Source: Hyphomicrobiales bacterium (lineage in GTDB: Bacteria; Pseudomonadota; Alphaproteobacteria; Rhizobiales; Devosiaceae). Taken from it: a stretch of 64,000 nt of DNA. Shown here piece by piece: positions 51,738 to 60,713 of the stretch. The stretch's first letter is position 1. Each line of letters starts with the position of its first letter. The notes beneath the pieces are model-generated. The model made no database searches. It worked only from the letters and a program-made list of their open reading frames with translations, and was not told where the DNA came from. The stretch lies in assembly GCA_027487555.1 (NCBI GenBank), contig JAIYDI010000018.1:124001-188000 (forward strand), given 5' to 3'. The position numbers and the translations under genes are program-made.

Positions 51738-52041
51738 GCAAACCCCCAGGGTGCTACAATGAGTTTCTCTCTGACCACGCGCAAATGCATCGCGGCTGCT
51801 CGCTACAGGCTCTGATCCATACCACAGATTCTTATGAATTTTAACAGGACTTAAACACAAACGCGCCGCTTTCTTCGGCGTGGTCTGCAATGGCCGTCGC
51901 GCTACACTTTAGCTGGCACCTGCGCGGCGACGCGCATGGCAACTTCAATAATTTGGGCGTCGTGCCGACAGTGACAGCATCGCTGAGTGCGTGCGCATGC
52001 CCGTGGTTTGACCTGTTCTATATCGCCGAACAGCCGCTGGA
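51738..52041. other. intergenic region of about 300 bases without a recognised feature
   Basis: It lies between the lipoprotein gene and the secreted hydrolase gene. Part of it is AT-rich (ATGAATTTTAACAGGACTTA near 51834), suggesting a promoter for the minus-strand lipoprotein gene. Nothing else is seen. Confidence 0.4.
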
Positions 52042-53769
52042 TCAGTTGCGGAAGAGGCGTTGCAAGGCGACTTCGACTGCGGCGACACGCTTCGGATCGG
52101 CGCCCCTGAACGCTGTTTCGACCCGGGCGAGGGCGGCCTCGAGGCTCTGGATATGCTCGCCGCGCAGAAGGCGCAGCGCGGCGAACACTGCCGGGCCATC
52201 GCATAGCGGTGGCTCCAGGCTCCACTCGGCGCTGGTTTCGCCATCGGGGCTGGGGGCAAGTCCGCAGCGTCGATAGGGCGGCGCATCGCGCCAGAACAGC
52301 GTGAGGATATCGCTCAGCGCCGATATGTCGTCGGCGAAGTAGGAGTGGGCCAGCATATCCTCGCCCAGCACCGACATATCGATGGAATCGACGAAAGGCG
52401 GGATGAAGACGCCTTCGGAGCCTTCACCGGCCCGCGGCGCGCCGCCATTGACGGAGTTGGATACCTTGAGGGCAAAGTCGTTCTTCGAGGTGTACAGCGT
52501 CAGCCGCTCGGCAGCGGGAGAGATGGTCTCCATCATCTTGGCGAAGAGGCCAGCGTCGATATCGGGGGCGGTAAACAGCACCTGGTCGAAGGCAGGGCGC
52601 TCGCCGGCATGGCGAAGGGCATAGAGTTCGAGCGCCTCGGTGAGGGCGCGGTTGCCCATGGAATGCGCGATGAGGTGAACGCGTTTCGCGCCGGTGCGCT
52701 GCACTACATCCTCGAGGAAATCGGAGAGATAGCGGCCCGAGAGCTGCACCACGGCGCCATCGGACATATAGGCCAGCAGCGAGCCCTGCGAGGGCCACGA
52801 GAACAGGATCGGCAGCCCGTCGAAATTCATGTCGTAGGCCATCTGCGCTGTGCGGCGGGCAGCGTCGGCAAACGTGACATTGAAGCCGTGAACGAAAACG
52901 AAAGCCTCGTTGGAGCCGGTCTTCTTCAGCTGCAGCTGCATGTCGGCAAGGACATCGGGCTTGGCCAGCGGCTGCACGGTGGTGAGAATGAGGTGGCGAT
53001 CGGGGTTCTCGACCACGTCGAGCGTGAAGATCGAGGGCGCTTCGAGGGCGCCGGCGCGGTGCGTCTTGGGGATGCTGACTTCGGCGATGCCGTAGTCCAT
53101 CGGCCCACGATCATAGCCGTAGATCTCGGTCGGCCGGATGGATTTGGTGCGGGCGCGGTTGGTGGCGTAGTAGATGCGGACCAGTGAGTAGCCCTCGTCA
53201 CCCTGGCCCTTCGGAGGTTTCGGGCCCTTGGCTGCGGTGAGGGTGCGCAGCGCCGCGCGCTCGGCTTCGAGGGTAGATTTCTGGCGCTGGTTGAGTTCGG
53301 CGCCGAGCGCATCGAGGCGCGCATTGAGCGGGTGGCCGTCGAGCTTGGCGCCCGCAAGCACATCGACGCGGATGGCGGCCAGAAAGGCGGAATAGGCGGC
53401 GGTCGGATTGGAGGCAAGCGCCTCCATGTCGCCGGCTTTCTCCCAGGAGGTGGCGACTTCCTGCGCGCGCGGGCCCAACCGCTCGGCAAGCGCCGTCGCG
53501 AGACGTCGCCAGGATTCGGCGGCAAGGCCGAAATCCGCGTTGGCCGCATGCAGTTCCGCGAGGCGCCGCAACAGTGCTTCGCGCAGTTCGGGCACGTCGG
53601 CTGTCACCAGTTCCCGCTCGACGGCCGCGATAGCGAAAGAGGGCTGCCCCGCCGCGAGCGCCGAGGTGATTTCGCTATCGAGCGCGAGGTTGACCTCGGC
53701 GCGCGCGGTCACGGTGCCGAGCAGGACGGCAAGGCTCAACGCGCCCAGAAGGCGGAACAGGCGAAACAC
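52042..53769 (-). CDS. secreted alpha/beta hydrolase of the DUF900 family
   Basis: Protein of 575 residues. A GTG at 53769 is taken as start because TAGGAG lies just upstream and it leads into a signal peptide (residues 1-24, ending VTARAEV). Residues 25-180 are helical with TPR-like character (ELREALLRRLAELHAANADFGLAAESWRRL). The hydrolase domain has FVHGFNVTFADAARRTAQMAYDMNF (oxyanion region, H294-G295) and nucleophile elbow HLIAHSMGNRALTEAL (S370), with a late aspartate and histidine expected. DUF900 members are poorly characterised. A long N-terminal extension in the same frame back to 54084 is repeat DNA, not coding. Confidence 0.85.
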   Translation of the reverse strand: MFRLFRLLGALSLAVLLGTVTARAEVNLALDSEITSALAAGQPSFAIAAVERELVTADVPELREALLRRLAELHAANADFGLAAESWRRLATALAERLGPRAQEVATSWEKAGDMEALASNPTAAYSAFLAAIRVDVLAGAKLDGHPLNARLDALGAELNQRQKSTLEAERAALRTLTAAKGPKPPKGQGDEGYSLVRIYYATNRARTKSIRPTEIYGYDRGPMDYGIAEVSIPKTHRAGALEAPSIFTLDVVENPDRHLILTTVQPLAKPDVLADMQLQLKKTGSNEAFVFVHGFNVTFADAARRTAQMAYDMNFDGLPILFSWPSQGSLLAYMSDGAVVQLSGRYLSDFLEDVVQRTGAKRVHLIAHSMGNRALTEALELYALRHAGERPAFDQVLFTAPDIDAGLFAKMMETISPAAERLTLYTSKNDFALKVSNSVNGGAPRAGEGSEGVFIPPFVDSIDMSVLGEDMLAHSYFADDISALSDILTLFWRDAPPYRRCGLAPSPDGETSAEWSLEPPLCDGPAVFAALRLLRGEHIQSLEAALARVETAFRGADPKRVAAVEVALQRLFRN

Positions 53770-53887
53770 GGCAATTCTCCTAGCAGCTGCCTGAGGGATT
53801 GCAGCTTTGCGCGCAATCTTCGGCAAAGTTCGGGCCTTTGCCAAGGGGGGAGGGCGCTTATGGCCAGCGCGCAGGGAAGGAAAAGCA

Positions 53888-53911
53888 AAACCGCCCGGCG
53901 AGGGGCGGTTT
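53888..53911 (-). terminator. rho-independent terminator, probably for efp
   Basis: AAACCGCCC pairs with GGGCGGTTT around a six-base loop; on the minus strand it is followed by TTTTGCTTTT. It lies about 190 bases downstream of the efp stop codon, so the efp message carries a long trailer. Confidence 0.7.
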
Positions 53912-53934
53912 CGATAAGCTTGCTGTGCTGGTGG

Positions 53935-54081
53935 CCGGGGCATCGGGCACGCCTCTTGACCATAGGTCTCGGGGCCTGACCTGCTAAAATCAGTCCACCG
54001 GACTTCAGGCATCGAGCATGCCCCTCGAGCGTAGCTATCGAGGTCTTCGGACCTGAAATCAGTCCACTGGACTGATTTCGC
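53935..54081. repeat. two tandem copies of a palindrome-containing repeat
   Basis: GACCTG-(CTA)-AAATCAGTCCA occurs at 53976-53996 and again at 54050-54066. In the second copy the two 11-base arms AAATCAGTCCA and TGGACTGATTT around a single C form a perfect palindrome (54056-54078). The unit is about 70 bases. It fills most of the gap between the hydrolase and efp. Confidence 0.7.
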
Positions 54082-54104
54082 CAACGCGATCCGTCGGCCG
54101 GTCC

Positions 54105-54677
54105 TCAGTCTTTAGCGCGTTCGACGTAGGAGCCGTCTTCGGTCATGACCACAACGCGGGTGCCGACACCGATATGCGGCGGGACCATGGTCTTGACGCC
54201 GTTGTTGAGGGTCGCCGGCTTGAAGGATGACGACGCGGTCTGCCCCTTCACCACCGGTTCGGTCTCGACGATTTCGAGCGTGACGCGCTGCGGCAATTCG
54301 ATGGCGATGGCGATGCCCTCGAAGGTCTTCAAATAGCAGAGCATGCCATCGGTGAGGTAGGCACCGAGATCGCCCACGACGTCCTTGCTGACCGCGATCT
54401 GCTCGAAAGTCGCCGGGTCCATGAAGTGGAAGCCCTCGTCGTCATTGTAGAGGTACTGGTACTCGCGCTCGTCGACATCGGCCTTTTCGACCATTTCGAC
54501 GGTGCGCCAGCTGGCCGCGACCTTCACGCCATCGGAGATGCGGCGCATGTCGACCTTGGTCACCGAGTTGCCCTTGCCGGGGTGAATGTTCTCGGCGATG
54601 AGGACGATATAGAGCTTGCCGTCGTCGTGCTCGACGACATTGCCCTTGCGCAGGGACGAGGCGATGACCTTGACCAT
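54105..54677 (-). CDS. efp: translation elongation factor P
   Basis: Protein of 190 residues, three beta domains. The conserved tip loop [13 protein letters not shown] carries K35 in PGKG, the lysine modified with beta-lysine in the E. coli-type pathway, and the C-terminal OB domain has [46 protein letters not shown] rescues ribosomes stalled on proline runs. The presence of K at the tip together with divergent epmA and epmB predicts beta-lysylation. It starts at 54677 and is divergent from epmA (about 180 bases between the starts). Confidence 0.98.
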   Translation of the reverse strand: MVKVIASSLRKGNVVEHDDGKLYIVLIAENIHPGKGNSVTKVDMRRISDGVKVAASWRTVEMVEKADVDEREYQYLYNDDEGFHFMDPATFEQIAVSKDVVGDLGAYLTDGMLCYLKTFEGIAIAIELPQRVTLEIVETEPVVKGQTASSSFKPATLNNGVKTMVPPHIGVGTRVVVMTEDGSYVERAKD

Positions 54678-54855
54678 AGTTCTTCCTTGTTCAACGGGTG
54701 GCGACGGCCTAGAAGCGGCGACAAGGCCGGGCCGGACGCGTGGACTGTGCTATCTGGGTGCCGCCCGATAGCGCAAAACGGCGCGTTCCGCCAGCCCTCT
54801 GCCCAATCCCGTTTGCTGCTTCATGCCGCGATTGCCACAGGACTTCTGAAGCCAA

Positions 54856-55926
54856 GTGCCGAGCCCCTCGTCCAACCCGCCCGTTTCGCCCTGGTGGAGC
54901 CCGGACCGGCACCAGGATCGGCTGCCCATGCTCCGCGCGCGGGCGCGGATTGAACTTGCCGTGCGGAGCTATTTTTCCGCCGCGGATTTCCTGATGGTCG
55001 ACCCGCCGGGCCTGCAGAGAAGCCCCGGCAACGAGACGCACCTGCACGCCTTTTCGACCGAGATGATCGGCAATGACGGGGCGGGTACCATGATGTATCT
55101 CCACACCTCGCCGGAATTTTCGATGAAGAAGCTCTTGGCGGCCGGCGAGCGGCGGATCGCCAGCCTCGGGCATGTGTGGCGCAATCGGGAACGGACCGCG
55201 CTGCACCATCCGGAATTCACCATGGCGGAATGGTATCGCGCCGGCGAAAGCTATGACGCGGTGATCGCGGATTGCATCGCGCTCTGCCGGATTGCGGCCG
55301 AGCAGGCGGGCATCACCGAGCTGCGGTTTCGCGACAAGATGGCGGACCCGTTTGCCGCGCCCGAGCGGATTTCGGTGCGCGACGCATTCGTCGCCCATGC
55401 CGGCATCGACCTGTTCGAGACGATGGACGCACAGGGCGAAACCGATGCCATGGCGCTCGCCGACTACATGGCGGCCGCGGGCATGGAGGTGCCGCGCGAC
55501 CCGACATGGTCGCATCTTTTCTCGCGCATCTTGGTGGAGAAGGTCGAGCCGCAGCTGGGGCAGGGGCGGCTGACGGTGCTGGACCGGTACCCCGCGGCCG
55601 AGGCGGCCTTGGCGCGGCGCTGTGCCGATGATGCGCGAGTGTCTGAGCGGTTCGAGCTTTATGGGGCGGGCGTGGAGCTTGCCAACGGTTTTGGCGAGTT
55701 GACCGATGCTGATGAGCAGCGGCGGCGGTTCGAAGTCGAGATGGCGGAGAAAGCCCGACTCTATGGCGAGACCTATCCGCTCGACGAGGACCTGCTCGCG
55801 GCGCTGCCGCTGATGCCGGAGACGTCGGGCGTGGCGCTGGGTTTCGATCGGCTGGTGATGCTGGCGGTCGGTGCGCGGCGGATCGAGGATGTGCTCTGGG
55901 TGCCGGTGGCAGGAGGCGCAGCATGA
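54856..55926 (+). CDS. epmA: EF-P--lysine ligase EpmA
   Basis: Protein of 356 residues, a lysyl-tRNA synthetase-like catalytic core without the tRNA-binding domain (the GenX/PoxA type). Motif 2 region is LGHVWRNRERTALHHPEFTMAEWYRA, and motif 3 is near the C-terminus in SGVALGFDRLVMLAVG. It activates (R)-beta-lysine with ATP and attaches it to the tip lysine of EF-P. The GTG at 54856 gives a start (MPSPSSNPPVSPWWSPDRHQDR) consistent with the family. Its stop codon overlaps the epmB start (ATGA at 55923-55926). Confidence 0.95.
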   Translation: MPSPSSNPPVSPWWSPDRHQDRLPMLRARARIELAVRSYFSAADFLMVDPPGLQRSPGNETHLHAFSTEMIGNDGAGTMMYLHTSPEFSMKKLLAAGERRIASLGHVWRNRERTALHHPEFTMAEWYRAGESYDAVIADCIALCRIAAEQAGITELRFRDKMADPFAAPERISVRDAFVAHAGIDLFETMDAQGETDAMALADYMAAAGMEVPRDPTWSHLFSRILVEKVEPQLGQGRLTVLDRYPAAEAALARRCADDARVSERFELYGAGVELANGFGELTDADEQRRRFEVEMAEKARLYGETYPLDEDLLAALPLMPETSGVALGFDRLVMLAVGARRIEDVLWVPVAGGAA

Positions 55927-56972
55927 AGCTCGACCGGACGTTGCGGACTGGCGCAGACCTGCGGGCGGCGGGGCTGATCGGGGATGATGCGGTTGCGGCA
56001 GCAGACGCGGTAGCGGAGCGCTATGCCGTGGCGGTGACCCCGACTGTCGCCGGGCTGATCGACCGCGACGACCCGAACGATCCGATCGTGCTGCAATATT
56101 TGCCCCGCATCAGCGAGTTGACGACGCTGCCCGAGGAGCGCGACGACCCGATCGGCGATCTGGCGCATTCGCCGGTCGAAGGCATCGTGCATCGCTATCC
56201 CGACCGCGTGCTGCTCAAGGCCGTGCATGTGTGCCCGGTCTATTGCCGCTTCTGCTTCCGCCGCGAAATGGTTGGGCCGGAGGGGCTCGGTACGCTCACG
56301 GCCGAGGCGCTCGACCGGGCGCTCGACTATATCGCCGGGCACAAGGACATCTGGGAAGTGATCCTCACCGGCGGCGATCCGCTGGTGCTGTCGGCGCGGC
56401 GGCTCGGCGCGATGATGGAGCGGCTGGCGCAGATTGCCCACGTGAAGGTGGTGCGCATCCATACGCGCGTGCCGGTCGCCGATCCGGACCGGGTGGATGC
56501 GGCGTTGCTTGCCGCGATCAAGGCCAGCGGCAAGACGACCTATCTTGCGGTGCATGCCAACCATCCGCGCGAGCTGTCGGGGGCGGGCGAAGCGGCGGTG
56601 CGCCGGATCGGCGCGGCGGGGATCGTGCTGCTCAGCCAATCCGTGCTGCTGCGCGGGGTGAATGACAGGGTCGAGGTGCTGGCCGACCTGATGCGGCGCT
56701 TCGTCGAGCTCGGGGTGCGGCCCTATTACCTGCATCACCCCGACCTTGCGCCGGGCACGGCGGAATTCCGCCTATCGATTGCCGAGGGGCAGGCGCTGGT
56801 GAAGGCGCTGCGCGGGCATGTGTCGGGGCTGTGCCAGCCGACCTATGTACTCGATATTCCCGGCGGGTTCGGCAAGGCGCCGATCGCAGAGGCGGTGGTG
56901 GCGCATGGCGAGGACGGGACGATGGTGACGGATTTCCGTGGCCGCACGCATGCTTATCCGCCGGAGGGGTAG
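55923..56972 (+). CDS. epmB: L-lysine 2,3-aminomutase EpmB
   Basis: Protein of 349 residues, a radical-SAM enzyme. The iron-sulfur cysteines are C104, C108 and C111 in VHVCPVYCRFCFRREMVG, followed by the GGDP motif in VILTGGDPLVLSARR. It converts L-lysine to (R)-beta-lysine, the substrate used by EpmA. The short KamA-type length, lacking long clostridial extensions, and the coupling with epmA support the EpmB assignment over catabolic lysine 2,3-aminomutase. No EpmC hydroxylase gene is present, as in many bacteria. Confidence 0.95.
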   Translation: MKLDRTLRTGADLRAAGLIGDDAVAAADAVAERYAVAVTPTVAGLIDRDDPNDPIVLQYLPRISELTTLPEERDDPIGDLAHSPVEGIVHRYPDRVLLKAVHVCPVYCRFCFRREMVGPEGLGTLTAEALDRALDYIAGHKDIWEVILTGGDPLVLSARRLGAMMERLAQIAHVKVVRIHTRVPVADPDRVDAALLAAIKASGKTTYLAVHANHPRELSGAGEAAVRRIGAAGIVLLSQSVLLRGVNDRVEVLADLMRRFVELGVRPYYLHHPDLAPGTAEFRLSIAEGQALVKALRGHVSGLCQPTYVLDIPGGFGKAPIAEAVVAHGEDGTMVTDFRGRTHAYPPEG

Positions 56973-57291
56973 GGGGTCATCGGCGCTGAAGCCTCAGTCG
57001 GCGTCACTCTCCCTCTTGAGGGACTTCGAGCCGGTCGCGCAGCGATCGGTCGCTCCGGTGGAGCGACCGAAGGCGATGAAGGTGCCCGGAGGGCGGATGA
57101 GGGGTGCACCTTGCGCTGAAGTTATAACTTTTTCAATAGCTTAGAGCAAACGGCACCCCCCACCCGGCGCTCCGCGCCTGACGCCATTCGGCCATAGGCC
57201 TCACGGCCTTCTCGGGGCGATTGCTCCACTGGAGCAATCGCTGATCCCTCGAAGTCCCCCGTAAACGGTGGAGAGACGCCGACTGAGAGCC
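56973..57291. repeat. intergenic mosaic repeat region between epmB and hrpB
   Basis: No gene is seen in these 319 bases. A CGGTCGCTCC-GGTGG-AGCGACCG hairpin at 57045-57069 is followed by CACCCCCCACCCGG and the module at 57152-57285, with GCCATTCGGCC, GATTGCTCC-ACTGGAGCAATC and ATCCCTCGAAGTCCCCCG, ending GCCGACTG beside the hrpB stop codon. It parallels 20529-20662. Confidence 0.75.
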
Positions 57292-59736
57292 TCACGTCCC
57301 TCTCGGCTTTGCCCGGTTTGTGGCTGCGGCTTCGAGTGGGTTCTCCGGCCAGTAGTGGCGGGGATAGCGGCCCTTGAGGTCCTTCGCCACATCTTTCCAG
57401 CTGCCGCGCCAGAATCCGGGCAGGTCGCGCGTCGTCTGGATGGGACGATGCGCCGGCGACAGCAGCACGACGAGCAGCGGCAGCTTGCCATTGGCGACGG
57501 CGGGATGGCGATCGAGCCCGAAGAGTTCCTGCACGCGGATTTCTAGCGCCGGGCCGTTTTCGGCGGCGTAGTCGATGGGCAGGTGCGACCCGGATGGCGC
57601 AGCAAAATGGCTCGGAAGCAGGCGGTCGATCTCCTGCCGTTTCGCCCAGGGCAGCAGCCCATCGAGGGCGTTGCCGAGGATATCGGCAGTGATGTCGCCG
57701 AGGGCGCTGAGGCCCGAGAGATGCGGGGTCAGCCAGCCGATATCGGCGGCCAGCGTTGCGTCCGAGAGGTCGGGCCAATCCTCGCCGAGCAGCTTGCGCA
57801 GCAGGTTGGAGCGGTCGCGCGTCGCGATTTGATCGCGCGTCCAGGGGAGGACCGAGATGCCCAGCCCGGCGATGCCATCGGCGAGCGCCTCTGCTGCAGC
57901 GGTGGGGTCCGCGAGGGCGACCGGGGTTTCCTCAAGACGCAGCGCGCCGAGGCGACGGATGCGGCGGGCGCGGACGGCGCGGGCTTTCACATCGAAGGCG
58001 GCGATGGTTTCGGTGACGATGTGGGACGAAAAGATCGCCTCGAGTTCGTCGCGGGTGAGCGGCGCGGCGGCGCGGATGCGGCCGTTCTGCGCGCTGCCGG
58101 TAAGGTCCGTGACGACGAGGAAGGGCGCGCCAGCGAGTGCGTCGGTGTCGTCGAGGCTGGCCCCGCGCCCATTGGCGAGGCGAAAGCGGCCGCGAGCACC
58201 GGCGGCCTGCGCGACGCGATCGGGATAGGCACGGGCGAGGTGCTCGCCGACCGTACCACCACGCCCGGTGTTGCCGGCAAGTTTCGCCCAGCGAAGGGCC
58301 ATTCCACGCGCGTCGTCGGCGCGCCGGGAACGATCCCGTCCAAAATTCTCGAACCGTCTGGACAGGTCGAGACTGTCGCCACCAAGGCCGCGCTCGGCGA
58401 CGAGGGCCGCGAGTTCGGCAGCGGCGAGGCCTTCGCCCTGTTCGGCACCACGCTGCACCATGTGGCCGAGACGGGGATGCAGCGGCAGCTTTGCGAGGGC
58501 GCGACCGGCGGCGGTGATGCGCCCGGTTGCATCGAGCGCGTCGAGATCCCTGAGGAGCGCCACGGCTTCGGACCAGGCGGGGCCGGGAGGCGGATCGAGG
58601 AAGCGCAGCAGCCCCGGGTCCGACACGCCCCATTGGGCAAGATCGAGCGCGAGACCGGTCAGGTCGGTCGCGAGGATCTCCGGCAGGTCGAAGGGCTGGA
58701 GCGCGGCGTTCTGGCCCTCGTTCCACAGCCGATAGCAGGTGCCGGGCGACGTGCGGCCAGCGCGGCCGCGGCGCTGATCGGCCCCGGCGCGCGAGACACG
58801 GCGGGTTTCGAGCACGCTCATGCCGGTGGCGGGTTCGTAGGCCGGGGCGCGGCGCCAGCCGGAATCGACGACGATGGTGACACCCTCGATGGTGAGCGAG
58901 GTTTCGGCGATGGACGTGGCGAGCACGATTTTGCGGCGGCCAGCGGGCGCGGGCGCGATGGCGCGATCCTGCTCGGTGGGGGTGAGCTGGCCGTAGAGCG
59001 GGTGGATGTCGATATCGGCCGCCACGTTGCCACGGAGCTTTTCGGCGAGGCGGGTGATTTCGCCCTGGCCGGGGAGGAAGACCAGCGCCGAGCCCGCGTC
59101 GTCCCGCAGCGCCTCGCGCAGCACAGTCGCGACCTGATCCTCCATGCGCTGCAGCGGATCGGGCTCGCGATAGAGCGTCTCGACGGGGAAGGCGCGACCC
59201 TGGCTCTCGATGATGGGTGCGCTGTCCAGCAGGCTTGCGACGCGGGCGCCGTCGAGCGTCGCCGACATGACGAGCAGGCGTAGGTCGTCGCGCAATTCGG
59301 CAGCATCAAGGGCGAGCGCGAGGCCGAGATCGGCGTCGAGGCTGCGCTCGTGGAACTCGTCGAACAGTACCGCCGCGATGCCCGACAATTCCGGGTCGTC
59401 GAGAAGCATACGGGTGAAGACACCCTCGGTGACGACTTCGATACGGGTTTTTGCGCTCACGCGGCTATCGAGCCGGACGCGATAACCTACTGTATCGCCG
59501 ATATTCTCACCAAGTGTCACGGCCATACGGTGCGCTGCGGCCCGGGCAGCCAGACGTCGCGGCTCCAGCATGACGATGCGGCCATCGCGGCGCCATTTGG
59601 CGTCGAGGAGCGCCAGCGGCACGCGCGTGGTCTTGCCGGCGCCGGGCGGCGCGACGAGTACGGCGCGATTGCCAGTCTCCAGTGCGTCGAGGAGGCCGGG
59701 GAGTGCGTCGTCGATGGGGAGGGGGGCGAAATCCAT
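57292..59736 (-). CDS. hrpB: ATP-dependent helicase HrpB
   Basis: Protein of 814 residues of the DEAH/RHA superfamily. Walker A is APPGAGKTT (residues 29-37), motif II reads DEFH (in AAVLFDEFHERS), motif III SAT is in LLVMSATLDG, and QRRGRAGRTSPGTCYRLW is motif VI. A helicase-associated region and the HrpB-specific C-terminal domain (VQELFGLDRHPAVANGKLPLLVVLLSPAHRPIQTTRDLPGFW) complete it, matching the bacterial HrpB length. Biological role is poorly defined; RNA or ribosome-related unwinding is assumed for the family. The gene starts at 59736 (MDFAPLPIDD). Confidence 0.96.
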   Translation of the reverse strand: MDFAPLPIDDALPGLLDALETGNRAVLVAPPGAGKTTRVPLALLDAKWRRDGRIVMLEPRRLAARAAAHRMAVTLGENIGDTVGYRVRLDSRVSAKTRIEVVTEGVFTRMLLDDPELSGIAAVLFDEFHERSLDADLGLALALDAAELRDDLRLLVMSATLDGARVASLLDSAPIIESQGRAFPVETLYREPDPLQRMEDQVATVLREALRDDAGSALVFLPGQGEITRLAEKLRGNVAADIDIHPLYGQLTPTEQDRAIAPAPAGRRKIVLATSIAETSLTIEGVTIVVDSGWRRAPAYEPATGMSVLETRRVSRAGADQRRGRAGRTSPGTCYRLWNEGQNAALQPFDLPEILATDLTGLALDLAQWGVSDPGLLRFLDPPPGPAWSEAVALLRDLDALDATGRITAAGRALAKLPLHPRLGHMVQRGAEQGEGLAAAELAALVAERGLGGDSLDLSRRFENFGRDRSRRADDARGMALRWAKLAGNTGRGGTVGEHLARAYPDRVAQAAGARGRFRLANGRGASLDDTDALAGAPFLVVTDLTGSAQNGRIRAAAPLTRDELEAIFSSHIVTETIAAFDVKARAVRARRIRRLGALRLEETPVALADPTAAAEALADGIAGLGISVLPWTRDQIATRDRSNLLRKLLGEDWPDLSDATLAADIGWLTPHLSGLSALGDITADILGNALDGLLPWAKRQEIDRLLPSHFAAPSGSHLPIDYAAENGPALEIRVQELFGLDRHPAVANGKLPLLVVLLSPAHRPIQTTRDLPGFWRGSWKDVAKDLKGRYPRHYWPENPLEAAATNRAKPRGT

Positions 59737-59775
59737 GCCGCTACATGGAGCGGAATGGCGGGTTCGGCAAGCTGG

Positions 59776-60663
59776 TCAGGTGACGGTCTTCAGCAGTTCG
59801 AGCAGCGAGCCCTCGAAGCCCTCGTCGACTTCGGGCTCCTTGGGTGCCGCTGCCTTGGACACGGCGATCTCGGCCCAGCCGGTTGTGACCATGACGCCGC
59901 CAACCTTGCGCTCGGTGAGGAACCAGGGGGTGATGATGGTATTGAACAGGATGCCCTGATTGGTGGTGGGGCTGACGAAGCTGCGCTTGGTCTTGACCGG
60001 CTGACCCTTCAGCGCCCGGTCGAATTCCGAGACGATATCGGGCGCCATCGTGCCGAAGAGCTGCACGAGGGACTTGCCCACGACTTCGCGGCGTTCGACG
60101 AAGCGATGGGCCTTGAGCCACATGATGGAGCAATCCATGACGCGCAGCTTATCGTCGAGCATGACGACGGGGCAAGGCATGTCCTCGACCATGTCCTGCA
60201 TGAGCTTCAGTTTCGCGGCAGCGGCGATCTCGCGGTCGATATCCTGTGTCACGTCGCGGCTGAGGCCGAAGAGGCCGAGCACCTTGCCGTCGCGGATGCG
60301 CAGATCGGCGATGGTCTCGATCATGCGCAGGTTGCCATCGTGGGTGTCGAGGCGAAGACGGCAGTGAAAGCCGCGCCGCCCGTCGAGTGCCTGCGCGATC
60401 ATGGCGAGCAGTTTGCCGCGATCCTCGGTGTGATAGAGCTTCACCAAATTCTGCAGCGGCATGGACCCGTCGCTTTCGGGCAGGCCGAAAAGGCCGGCTG
60501 CGGCTTGCGAGAGCATGACGCTGCCGGGAAACACAATCTTCCAGTCGGCATAGCCGGTGCGGGCAGACACGAGCTGCAATGCGCGCTCCGGCTCGACGAC
60601 ACCTTCCGGCTCCGTCAGGGCTTGGGATTCAGCAGCGTTGGCGAAGACGAAACGGTCATACAT
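59776..60663 (-). CDS. PAS-domain protein without output domain
   Basis: Protein of 295 residues with two PAS-type domains. The first (about 25-145) includes FPGSVMLSQAAAGLFGLPESDG and HTEDRGKLLAMIAQALDGRRGFHCRLRLDTHDGNLRMIE, a PAS/PAC pattern. The second (about 150-265) has MVEDMPCPVVMLDDKLRVMDCS and FDRALKGQPVKTKRSFVS. There is no histidine kinase, GGDEF, EAL or DNA-binding domain, so it must act by protein contact. It begins 50 bases downstream of a PAS-GGDEF-EAL gene on the same strand, which is its likely partner. No heme- or flavin-binding signature is evident. Confidence 0.82.
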   Translation of the reverse strand: MYDRFVFANAAESQALTEPEGVVEPERALQLVSARTGYADWKIVFPGSVMLSQAAAGLFGLPESDGSMPLQNLVKLYHTEDRGKLLAMIAQALDGRRGFHCRLRLDTHDGNLRMIETIADLRIRDGKVLGLFGLSRDVTQDIDREIAAAAKLKLMQDMVEDMPCPVVMLDDKLRVMDCSIMWLKAHRFVERREVVGKSLVQLFGTMAPDIVSEFDRALKGQPVKTKRSFVSPTTNQGILFNTIITPWFLTERKVGGVMVTTGWAEIAVSKAAAPKEPEVDEGFEGSLLELLKTVT

Positions 60664-60713
60664 CGGGCGTGGTCGTCGCTATCGTTTGGGTGAAGATAGC
60701 ACCGGGTTCTTAA

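Noticed and set aside
52042-54084. Long form of the DUF900 hydrolase starting at 54084
   Set aside because: The extra 105 residues are read through tandem palindromic repeats, and a GTG with a good ribosome site at 53769 leads straight into a signal peptide.
57583-59283. Plus-strand open frame of 566 codons opposite hrpB
   Set aside because: Antisense shadow; HrpB motifs are complete on the minus strand.
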